From Cytidiella melzeri (taxonomy: Eukaryota; Basidiomycota; Agaricomycetes; Polyporales; Irpicaceae): 51,585 nucleotides of DNA. Location of the stretch: assembly GCA_022592445.1 (NCBI GenBank), contig JABYQR010000317.1, forward strand, positions 1 to 51,585. The letters run 5' to 3'. The number at the start of each line of letters is the position of its first letter. The stretch's first letter is position 1. Position numbers and translations under genes: made by a program. The notes under the pieces were generated by a model. The model did no database searches, had not been told where the DNA came from, and worked only from the letters and a program-made list of their open reading frames with translations. Of the stretch, positions 42,578 to 50,597 are shown one piece after another.

Positions 42578-43301
42578 CTAGATCCACTCAAAGTAGCTAT
42601 CACTATTGACTACGTTAAGTTGTGCTAAAACTCTATCGTAGTTTTTACGAAGCTGCTTGAAGGAAACTTTCCCGATTGCTTTACAACCCCAGTCCAAGAG
42701 CTGCCACTCGCGGTCTGCTGTGACGGGAGCGAGATCGTCGACTCGGTTGAGGAAACGATTGACCTTGTTGACGAGGTGAAGCAGCGCGCGACGGTGGTCG
42801 GGGTTGGCGCGGTTTAGGAGTTCTTCAAGCTCCGTGAGAGCTTGCAAGCGAGTGCGGACGGCGGTGAGTTTTGGCCTGAAGATGCCGACAGATCTACCGG
42901 CGTCAACTTTTTAAAGTCGATGAACCGGTTTGGGTGCTGCGGGGGCGGGAGTTGGCGCAGGGAGTTTGCCAGTCGCTCTGCGAGAGTGAGCTTGTGGATG
43001 TGTTGCTCGGCTAAGGTGCGGTCACGCTCCTCAGCAGCTCGTTCTCCGTATGCTCGTGCAGAGGCGCAAGTTGTCGGTTTTCCTCGTAAGAGGGGACGGT
43101 GAGGGTGATGCCTTTGACAGGCGGCTTCTTGGACACGTACTTCGCGATGGTGACCAGGTCTTTGTCAGACCAGCGATGAGGTTGACCACTCTTACGCTTT
43201 TCAGCGAGAGCATCAAGGAAAGATGGTGGAAGACTCCTCTTGAGCTGAGGCTCTGTGGTAGGGAGGGTCTTGGAGAAACGGGGGCGCGTGTCTTTAGGCA
43301 C
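42578..43301 (-). pseudogene. Chromovirus pre-gag ORF1, copy 1, frameshifted
   Basis: Matches ORF1 of copy 2 closely (TEPQLKRSLPPSFLDALAEK, VSKKPPVKGITLTVPSYEEN, then LTELEELLNRANPDHRRALL to DSYFEWI and TAG). At least one base is missing near 43065, and further changes near 42900-42930 disrupt the frame. Similarity across both halves shows ORF1 was coding. No family recognised. Confidence 0.75.
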
Positions 43302-43447
43302 TAAACAACGCGCAGGGGGTAGAAACAGACGACGTAAGCGTAGCTCAACGGTATGAAGAGACCGGAGACGTACTCGTCAAACAGGAATAAACGTTTTTAA
43401 ACGGTGGGAATGGGGGAACCCAGGGTTTCACAACGATCTCAACCTAA
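43302..43447 (-). other. Chromovirus leader and primer-binding site, copy 1
   Basis: This is the leader after LTR-b. Two bases from the LTR the minus strand has AGGTTGAGAT (43436-43445), one transition away from the AGGTCGAGAT of copy 2. It can pair, with one G:U, with the predicted transcript 5' end in the LTR. Confidence 0.6.
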
Positions 43448-44205
43448 TGACACGGAGACAAGGCTTGACGTGACAGACAGGGACACGAAGTGGATATCGA
43501 CGAGGAGGTGGTGGCAGGCGTGTAGCACAATGCTCTCACCAGCTATCAGACTTTATACAAGTTATCTAGCCCAGTAAAGACCAAGTTAGTATTGTGACTA
43601 CCAGCTATGTAGTACAAGAGGGGGTTGCTTACCTAGCCCAGTAAAGACCAAGAGGTCGAGATGGGGGGCTAGGAGCGTACATGCAGCATCTTATATAGAC
43701 TTCAGGGACCTGCGCACAGACCATGTTGAGGGCAGGCTTTGCAAGAAGCCATGGGAACGAAGAACAAAAGAACTACCTAAAGGAGAACAATAGCTATTGT
43801 CTAGACCTTGCCAAGAACTCTACCTGTGAGAGAATCTATCTAAAAGGAGACCAACTATTGTATTCCATTCCCACACCTGTGAGAACATCCTTCCATAAAG
43901 AGAACAATAAGGAAAGAACAATAAGGAGCCCATGTGGACAGTATCTATGACGTCAAACCCTAGCTATGGGCTGAGCCATGTGCTTGTAGCCATGTGGTCT
44001 TACTTAAGCTAAGTCACATGCCAGTGTGACGTAGTAGCAAGTAATGTGACCGTGTGGAGCATCTAAGCCACGTGATACGGGCGCTTAATAGACGTGCAAA
44101 GGAGTTTATGCAGAGAGAATTGAAACTGGTTGTAGCCCGGAGTTTTACAGATAAAATCAAGAGGTAAATTGCGAAAATTAAGGGCTAGTCAGGCCATCCA
44201 TGACA
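43448..44205 (-). repeat. Chromovirus LTR-b (5' LTR of the inner element)
   Basis: 758 bp, starting TGACACGGAG. Its right end (CCATGACA) abuts RT sequence of copy 2 with no polypurine tract, which marks it as the 5' LTR of an element inserted into that RT. The TATA box is weaker here (CTTATATA). Confidence 0.92.
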
Positions 44206-45609
44206 GCACTTTTCCGGACGAAGATACAGATCATGTTGTTGAAGTCGCTCGAGGACTTCATGAACAACCTTGCAGTGCTCTGTCAGGTTGTTACTCCAGA
44301 TCAAGATATCATCTAGATAGACAGCCACCTTGCCCTCAGCGACGAGGTCAGCGAAGATGTTGTCCATCAGAGCTTGGAAGGTAGTGGGTGAGTTCGTGAG
44401 ACCGAAGAACATGACTTTAGGTTCGAAGAGTCCTCGGTTAGTAACGAACGCCGCTTTGTACTTGTCTCCTTCTTTGATTCGGACGTTGTGATATCCCCAA
44501 CGAACATCAAACTTGGTGAAGATCTTTGCACCCTTGAGCTTGTTGATAATGTTGGTAGCAAGCGGTAGGGGGTAGCAATTCTTTACCGTGATGTCGTTGA
44601 GTTTCCGGTAGTCCTGAATAAGTCGGAGTTTGTTGTCCTTCTTTTTGATGAAGAAGACTGGAGAAGCCATCGGAGACTTAGAAGGCGTGATGTAACCTTT
44701 TGACAGGTTCTCCTGAATGAACTTGTCGAGCTCGGCTTGTTCATTCAGGGGCATAGGATAAACTTTCGATTTGATGGTCTCAGGAGCGTCTGGTTTGAGA
44801 TCAATCGAATGGTCCCAGGGCTGATGCTGGGGTAGCCGATTAGACTCTTCCTCAGAGAAGACTTTAGCGTGTCTGTGATACTCTGATGGAACGATGTCTT
44901 CGAAGGAGCGCTGAGCCTTAGCTTCGTTTGCTTCGGCAGCAAGCTTGGTAGAGTAGGTGAAGCCGGCCATAGACCAGACTTCGTCAGTGGTGTCTTGGAT
45001 AATACCGGCTTTGACCCACTGTCTACGTTCTTTGCGGTTACCGTCAACCTTCTGGAAAGGTTCATCAGGAGATTCTTCCGAGCCGCTCGGAATCGTCATT
45101 TCTCCTTTTTCCCAGTTGACGGTAGGGTTTACGCGTTTGAGCCATGGTAGCCCAAGAATGACATCTTCTGGACCTAAATCTGTGACGAGAAACTCTGCCT
45201 TTTCCGTGTGATCTCCAACTGTAAGTGTAAGGCGAACGAAGTGCGTTAATCCACCAGCTTTATTCTTAGTTCCGTCAATGTTATGCAATGAGATGACCCT
45301 TTCGAGCGGGTGCTGAATAATCTTATGCTTTTTGACGAACTGGTGACTGATGAATAAAGCCGTAGCTCCTGAATCGATCATAGCAGGAACGCGAATGCTT
45401 CTATTCAGACCTTTAACTAGTACATGTACACTGAAATGAGACGATAACCGATCTAGAGACGATATAGTACACGAGGAGATAGTAGACGATGGGCATGGAG
45501 TAGACGTTGTACACGAGGAAGACGAGGCAGAAGACGGGGACGACGAAGGAAGCAAGGACAGGGTATCTGGGGGACTCGCAGCTGCGGCTGTGTCACGAGT
45601 CCGCTTCAA
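44206..45609 (-). pseudogene. Chromovirus pol, copy 2: protease and RT N-terminal half, cut by LTR-b
   Basis: The frame begins in the -1 frame at the gag stop and is open through protease (MIDSGATALFISHQ) and RT (KLNDITVKNCYPLPLATN, KAAFVTNRGLFEPKVMFFG, VAVYLDDILIWSNNL, HDLYLRPEKC). It then runs straight into LTR-b. The RT thumb, RNase H, integrase and chromodomain are missing. It is intact at the position where copy 1 has a one-base deletion. Base-level identity to copy 1 is very high. Confidence 0.93.
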
Positions 45610-45615
45610 AAAACC
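45606..45615 (-). promoter_or_regulatory. Predicted -1 frameshift site, gag to pol, copy 2
   Basis: The same GCG GTT TTT TGA arrangement as in copy 1. The T-run and stop are unchanged although nearby third positions differ. Confidence 0.6.
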
Positions 45616-47093
45616 GCATTGATTTTGGCTGCCATCTCATCCATTTGCTTCTTTTGGATGTCAAGCATGTCCTTGAGTGCCGCAATCTTAGCATCCTTGT
45701 CATTGGATGCCTCTTGCTTTGCCGGGGTAGTGGTCGACGAGGTCGACGAGGTAGCAGCAACTTTTTGTCCCTTAGGGACGCCTTGAAGTCGTTTCAGGCA
45801 AACAGCCCCCCAGTGACTGGTACCACCGCAGTGGTTGCAGACTGGGTCGTCTGGGTGCTTCGAGTCCCTCTTCTTGTGACTCTCAGATCCACAGACCGAG
45901 CAGCGCTTGCTCATCTCCTTCTTCCATTTCTGGAAGATCTCCTGTTTGCCCAGACCCGCATAGAGCGAGTCAAACGAGGCAGAGAAACGGGATGCGTCGA
46001 TCTCCATTGCATTGGGATCACGGAACGCTTGCTGGTGGGACTTGCCATGTCCCGAGGAACTGTCTACCATGACCTTCCCAGTGCTGTTGCGTAGATCCGC
46101 CAGCTGGGCGTCCACTGCCTTGCACTGGTCCTTCAGTGCATCGTAAGTTGTAGCGCGGGTCTGGAAGTAAGAGACGCGCTGAAGGTATTCCGTACTCAAG
46201 CTTGACTTGAGACGGTCGAAAAGGTCCTGCTGGCTCCAGCCAGTGCGAGGGGCCCAGGTCTCGAACTCTGAGATGTGGGCGGCAAACGTCTTGTTACCCT
46301 GCCTCATGCCGGCAACTTTTGTTTTGGCCTCCATGACCGCGTCAATAGGCTCAAACTTTGCCTTGAAGGCCTCGATGAAAGTATCCCAGCTATTTCCAAA
46401 TGCTGGTTTACTATTGGCCAACTCCTCGATGTGAGGGCGAGCCCAATCAGCGGCGTCTTCCTGCATGAAAGACAAGGCGCTAGTGATGATTTTATGAGGA
46501 TCGAAGATCCTCGCGCCGTTGTTGTCCAGCCGGACTTGTCCATTCGCGTCTTGCTGGAAGAAAGCCTTGCCCTGATTCTGGGCCCAGACTATGAAGGCGT
46601 GCCGGAAGAGCCTTGCTTCCGACGATGTCTTTCCTTTAAAGGAAACCGGCTTTTCTACGATGCTCCGTTCCCTGGAGCCTTGAGTGGAAGCGGCAGTTGC
46701 TGCGGGTTGTACAGCTGCCAGAGCAGCAACCTGATTGGTGAGGTCCACCATTCTCTGCGTCAGAATTCCAAACATATTTAGGATATCCTGACCGCTCAGG
46801 TTGGGCGTGGGGTTAGGAGCAGGAGTGTCCTCGGGGGCGGTGTGCTGAGTAGGGTCCATGTCTGGTGCTGTGATTAGGAGTAGATTTTCTTCGTTTGGTG
46901 TCTGATAATGCTCAGAGTAGTACTCGTTGTTGACGGCTTCGGTGGAGTCTGCCTGAGTGTATCGATTTGGACAGGGTTGGCCGTCACACTCGTAGAATCG
47001 ACCTCCGTAGAAGTGGTCGTCGGTGACTAGATTGGAGTCAAAGAAATGTATACAATTATTGCAAGACGTGGTGGGCAAAAAACTGTGGACTGT
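45606..47093 (-). CDS. Chromovirus gag, copy 2, with in-frame Cys-containing N-terminal leader
   Basis: Gag core from MDPTQ (ATG at 46861) is nearly identical to copy 1, including knuckles CSVCGSESH and CNHCGGTSHWGAVC. Upstream the same frame stays open for another 77 codons without an ATG. It contains SCNNCIHFFDS, HFYGGRFYECDGQPCPNR and YQTPNEENLLLI, reaching back to the ORF1 TAG at 47094-47096. Translation could start at 46861, or include the leader by TAG readthrough or splicing. The leader resembles Copia-1 ORF-C. The stop overlaps the T-run slip site into pol. Confidence 0.88.
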   Translation of the reverse strand, partial: TVHSFLPTTSCNNCIHFFDSNLVTDDHFYGGRFYECDGQPCPNRYTQADSTEAVNNEYYSEHYQTPNEENLLLITAPDMDPTQHTAPEDTPAPNPTPNLSGQDILNMFGILTQRMVDLTNQVAALAAVQPAATAASTQGSRERSIVEKPVSFKGKTSSEARLFRHAFIVWAQNQGKAFFQQDANGQVRLDNNGARIFDPHKIITSALSFMQEDAADWARPHIEELANSKPAFGNSWDTFIEAFKAKFEPIDAVMEAKTKVAGMRQGNKTFAAHISEFETWAPRTGWSQQDLFDRLKSSLSTEYLQRVSYFQTRATTYDALKDQCKAVDAQLADLRNSTGKVMVDSSSGHGKSHQQAFRDPNAMEIDASRFSASFDSLYAGLGKQEIFQKWKKEMSKRCSVCGSESHKKRDSKHPDDPVCNHCGGTSHWGAVCLKRLQGVPKGQKVAATSSTSSTTTPAKQEASNDKDAKIAALKDMLDIQKKQMDEMAAKINAVF

Positions 47094-47834
47094 CTAGATC
47101 CACTCAAAGTAGCTATCTCTATTGACTACATTTAGCTGCGCAAGAACTTTGTCGTAGTTTTTACGGAGCTGCTTAAAAGAAACTTTTCCTATTGCTTTAC
47201 ACCCCCAGTCTAAGAGTTGCCACTCACGGTCGGCGGTGACTGGTGCGAGGTCGTCAAGTCGGTTGAGGAAGCGGTTGACTTTGTTGACGAGGTGGAGCAG
47301 GGCGCGACGGTGGTCGGGGTCTGCGCGGTTAAGGAGTTCTTCGAGCTCAGTAAGAGCTTGTAGCCGAGTGCGGACAGCTGTGAGTTTTGGCCTAAAGATG
47401 CCTACAAGGTTGCAGGGTGCTAGCTTCTTGAAGTCAAGAAGCACCGGCTTAGGTGCGGCAGGAGCAGGAGTGGGTGCAGGAAGTTTAGCAAGCCGCTCAG
47501 CGAGAGTCGGCTTGTGGGCGTGTTGCTCTGCTAGAGTGCGAGCGCGTTCTTCAGCAATGCGTTCTCCGTATGCTCGGGCAGAAGCACGAAGTTGCTGGTT
47601 TTCCTCGTACGAGGGGACGGTGAGGGTGATGCCTTTGACAGGCGGCTTCTTGGACACGTATTTAGAAACAGTGACCAGGTCTTTCTCAGACCAGTGATGA
47701 GGTTGACCGCTCTTACGCTTGGCAGCGAGAGCGTCGAGGAAAGATGGGGGAAGGCACCTCTTGAGCTGAGGCTCATTCGTAGAGAGGTTCTTGGAGAAAC
47801 AGGAGCGCGTGTCTCTAGGCACTAGACAACGCAA
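47094..47834 (-). CDS. Chromovirus pre-gag ORF1, copy 2, intact, 246 residues
   Basis: The track frame ends at a TAG at 47094 and opens at 47834 (MRCLVPRDTRSCFSK). The N-terminal third has EPQLKRCLPPSFLDALAAKR and DLVTVSKYVSKKPPVKGITL. The middle is an Ala/Glu/Arg helix that may form a coiled coil (RAYGERIAEERARTLAEQHA) followed by a Pro/Ala linker. The C-terminal third is helical (LTELEELLNRADPDHRRALL, DREWQLLDWGCKAIGKVSFK). Frame and sequence are kept in copy 1 apart from indels. It is in the same frame as gag, separated only by the TAG. It does not match gag, protease or envelope proteins; function unknown. Confidence 0.8.
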   Translation of the reverse strand: MRCLVPRDTRSCFSKNLSTNEPQLKRCLPPSFLDALAAKRKSGQPHHWSEKDLVTVSKYVSKKPPVKGITLTVPSYEENQQLRASARAYGERIAEERARTLAEQHAHKPTLAERLAKLPAPTPAPAAPKPVLLDFKKLAPCNLVGIFRPKLTAVRTRLQALTELEELLNRADPDHRRALLHLVNKVNRFLNRLDDLAPVTADREWQLLDWGCKAIGKVSFKQLRKNYDKVLAQLNVVNRDSYFEWI

Positions 47835-47973
47835 GGGGGTGCAAACAGTTGACGTAAGTGGTAGCTCAACGGTATGATGAGACCGGAGACGTACTCGTCA
47901 AACAGGAATAAACTTTTGTAAACGGTGGGGGAGGAGAGATAAACCCAGGGGTTACACAACGATCTCGACCTAA
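47835..47973 (-). other. Chromovirus leader and self-priming PBS, copy 2
   Basis: Immediately after LTR-c, with a 2-base gap, the minus strand reads AGGTCGAGAT (47962-47971). This is the exact complement of ATCTCGACCT in the LTR transcript (48187-48178, minus strand), placed about 35 nt after the TATA box. No match to a tRNA 3' end was recognised. Confidence 0.65.
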
Positions 47974-48732
47974 TGTCACGGAGACGAAGCTCGACGCAAC
48001 TAAAAGGGACACGATGTGGAAGACGACAAAGAGGTGGTGGCAGGCTTGAAGCACAATGCTCTCACCAGCTATCAAACTTTATGCAAGTTGCTAGCCCAGT
48101 AAAGACCAAGTTAGTATTGTGACTACCAGCTATGTAGTACAAGAGGGGGTTGCTTACCTAGCCCAGTAAAGACCAAGAGGTCGAGATGGGGGGCTAGGAG
48201 CGTACATGCAGCAGTATATATAGACTTCAGGGACCTGTGCACAGACCATGTTGAGGGCAGGCTTTGCAAGAAGCCGTGTGAACGAAGAACAAAAGAACTA
48301 CCTAAAGGAGAACAATAGCTATTGTCTAGACCTTGCCAAGAACTCTACTCGTGAGAGAATCTATCTAAAAGGAGACCAACTATTGTATTCCATTCCCACA
48401 CCTGTGAGAACATCCTTCCATAAAGAGAACAATAGGGAAAGAACAATAAGGAGCCCATGTGGACGGTATCTATGACGTCAAACCCTAGCTATGGGCTGAG
48501 CCATGTGCTTGTAGCCATGTGGTCTTACTTAAGCTAAGTCACATGCCAGTGTGACGTAGTAGCAAGTAATGTGACCGTGTGGAGCGTCTAAGCCACGTGG
48601 TACGGGCGCTTAATAGACGTGAAAAGGGAGTTTATGCAGAGAAGGTTGCAACTGAGCTGCAGCCTGGAGTTTTACAGATAAAAACAAGAGGTAAATTGCG
48701 AAAATTAAGGGCTAGTCAGGCCATCCATGACA
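47974..48732 (-). repeat. Chromovirus LTR-c (outer 5' LTR)
   Basis: 759 bp with tips TGTCA..TGACA, a TATA box at 48215-48222 and the predicted transcript start near 48187. It is followed on the right by TTCTC, the partner of the duplication at 36512. Confidence 0.93.
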
Positions 48733-49019
48733 TTCTCCCTTCTTCGCAAAGAAAGCTCAGCGTGCGCTGTTCGATAGCCTTCCAAGTGACGCCGTCTTTC
48801 TCCAAGGGATGTATCGTAACGAGGCAGAAACTTGACGTGGGCATACCAGTACCACACGCAACATGCACGCGTGGCTGCTACCAGCACACCTCGTCAGGCC
48901 GCCATTCACTGCGAGACAAAAGGCGCGACTCTCACCTCGTTCGCTGCACAACATCACCCTGTGACGTTCTGCGGTGGGGTCGAATGTATACGGAGACTGA
49001 ACTGGTGCAAGTAGCTGCA
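48733..49019 (+). other. Right flank of the array; possible exon of the interrupted gene
   Basis: A plus-strand frame, FFAKKAQRALFDSLPSDAVF followed by LQGMYRNEAET (48740-48832), looks coding and would connect across the insertion to the sequence ending at 36511. It ends at a TGA. The family is not recognised. The longer minus-strand frame here lacks sense-like composition. Confidence 0.3.
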
Positions 49020-49804
49020 AAGTAGGGTAGTCGGCATTTACTCATGCACAAAATTATAGACAGTGCTCATCATAATAATGACCTTTGCTGCGTATCTAGT
49101 AGGTATTTGCAAGGTTGTTGAGTCAGTGAAAGCGATGATGTTCGGCAGTAGGCGCTGAGTCCCCGAAGTAGTACCAGGCTTGAGGGTCGCCTTCCTGTAG
49201 ACGAAAGGTCTGAGCCGAGACGTATACGACCTATATTCACGTATGTTAAAACTATATAATATAGTAATATGATATGATATGTAGTTTCCCACGCCTTATT
49301 ACAAGGACACTTTAGGTAGCAGAGTTCCCACAGTCTTAGTATGGGAATTATGCAGCCGTATATGGAAACTCTAGTAGTAACCATCACATTAGCTGAGACG
49401 TACAGATATGGGTTGTAGTAGTACTAGTCATATATGTACGCCTGTGTTCTAGTAGCATAGGAAATGACATGGAAAGCACATATGACTCCAGAGGATGCCT
49501 AAAGCATACATCTGAGGACAAGTACTAGCATGAGTCATTTACTCATTATGTACGCCTCTGGTACAAGTGCTGAACCTAGTCATACAATGAGTCATGTATG
49601 AGTCATGCACTCATAGCATGAGTCATGCATGAGTCATGCACTCAGTAGTACAGTAGAATAGCTGAAGTAGACATGTATAGTAGTCGCTTACATAAGTAGA
49701 TACAGACATGTATATAAGCAGAGCTGCTGAAGCAGCAAGAATAATAAGACTCATCTTCGAAGCTTAACAGCCTCTACCCCTCGCACATATATTCCACCTT
49801 GTTA
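49020..49804 (+). repeat. Copia-2 5' LTR (left boundary approximate)
   Basis: The right end is set by the PBS at 49805. The region contains a cluster of TGAGTCA sites and a TATA box (GTATATAAG near 49710), followed by a short leader. The last bases read TTGTTA rather than a CA end, perhaps a C to T change. Confidence 0.55.
49531..49636 (+). promoter_or_regulatory. Cluster of five TGAGTCA (Gcn4/AP-1 type) sites
   Basis: TGAGTCA occurs at 49531, 49588, 49599, 49619 and 49630. The last four are spaced 11, 20 and 11 bp, near whole helical turns. They lie 75-180 bp upstream of the TATA box, an enhancer-like position. TGAGTCA is the consensus for Gcn4/CPC1-type bZIP activators of the amino-acid starvation response. 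Confidence 0.6.
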
Positions 49805-49822
49805 GGTTATGAGCCCCGGCTT
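49805..49822 (+). promoter_or_regulatory. Copia-2 primer-binding site (initiator tRNA-Met anticodon arm)
   Basis: The plus strand reads GGTTATGAGCCCCGGCTT, identical to the Copia-1 site over 18 nt, although the sequence on either side differs. Confidence 0.8.
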
Positions 49823-50310
49823 TTAACTTAACTACATCCACACTCTCAACGACATCCACCAACCAGTATCCCCCAAGCTTTCTTATAAGTAAGTTTCTCT
49901 ACTTTACTTTGTTTGGCCACATAGTAGTAGTAGAGTTGTACTGGTTGACTGCCTCAGCTTCGAATACAATATTCCCAACTGATCTTCTACAGCTAATTCC
50001 CTCACCTACTTGCCCCTTGCGTACGCACTCCCAACCCAGCTGAATACTTAAGCCACCCTTGGTGGTTCTCGACTTTAACGAGTCGTGCATTACGCGGAAT
50101 CTGCCTAACACGCAGTGTAAAATCCGGTGGTGGAGGAACAAGCTCCCACTTGTACAAGTGGTAGATCGGCGGAGTAGTACAATAGGAGGGTAGTGTTGAG
50201 TGGCACTCTAAGCTCGTGACTTAGAGGCCTAGAACCTTCGTGTTGGCGCACGTCAGTCAGTCCTGGAATTAGAAATCGCCGCTTTTTGTAGCTGTAGAAT
50301 TTCTTGAGGC
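49823..50310 (+). other. Copia-2 5' leader
   Basis: Untranslated leader of about 490 nt. It holds a possible donor (TTATAAGTAAGTTTC near 49887), so splicing before ORF-A is possible. No gene is seen. Confidence 0.5.
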
Positions 50311-50595
50311 ATGTCGTCCACTTTTACTTTTGGTATCACGGAGATTGTGGACTCTCCAATACTTCGTGGTGTTTCTTACATGCGCCATTATGTTTTCGTC
50401 GTATCATACCGACTGGTAGAAGTCGAAGTTGCAAGTGGTCATACTCGTCTTGAATCACTTGTGGAAAAATTTTACTCACATTCAACTTTTCCATTAGCAA
50501 TCCCCAGGACTTTCTCAAGGAAAGTGTTGTGGATTGAATACGACGACATAAATCTTATACTTTCGATTCTTTCTTCCAGACCATTATATTTTTGA
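50311..50595 (+). CDS. Copia-2 ORF-A: 94-residue accessory protein
   Basis: Starts at the ATG at 50311 (MSSTFTFGITEI) and ends TGA at 50595, two bases before the ORF-B ATG. Blocks shared with Copia-1 ORF-A: TFGxTEI, YRxVEVE, ESLV, IPRT and WI. By eye about 33 of 90 aligned positions are identical. The frame is intact. Function unknown. Confidence 0.78.
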   Translation: MSSTFTFGITEIVDSPILRGVSYMRHYVFVVSYRLVEVEVASGHTRLESLVEKFYSHSTFPLAIPRTFSRKVLWIEYDDINLILSILSSRPLYF

Positions 50596-50597
50596 AG

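Larger units (their letters stand above)
36517..48732 (-). mobile_element. Ty3/gypsy chromovirus array: three LTRs, one complete and one partial internal region
   Basis: Plus-strand order: LTR-a (36517-37276), internal region 1 (37277-43447, ORF1 to chromodomain), LTR-b (43448-44205), internal region 2 (44206-47973, leader to mid-RT), LTR-c (47974-48732). The LTRs are 758-760 bp with inverted tips TGTCA..TGACA. The whole array is flanked by one 5-bp duplication, TTCTC (36512-36516 and 48733-48737). The simplest history is that an outer element (LTR-c, region 2) took an insertion of a relative (LTR-b, region 1) inside its RT, and later recombination between the two 3' LTRs removed the rest of the outer pol. 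Neither copy is autonomous. Confidence 0.9.

Noticed and set aside
43528..43560. TGGTGAGAGCATTG (minus strand) as a classical PBS
   Set aside because: Comparison of the three copies shows it lies inside the LTR; true ends are TGTCA..TGACA with an outer target duplication.
44206..45609. Copy 2 as an independent complete element with LTR-b as its 3' LTR
   Set aside because: No polypurine tract and no RNase H, integrase or chromodomain before LTR-b; the junction is inside RT.
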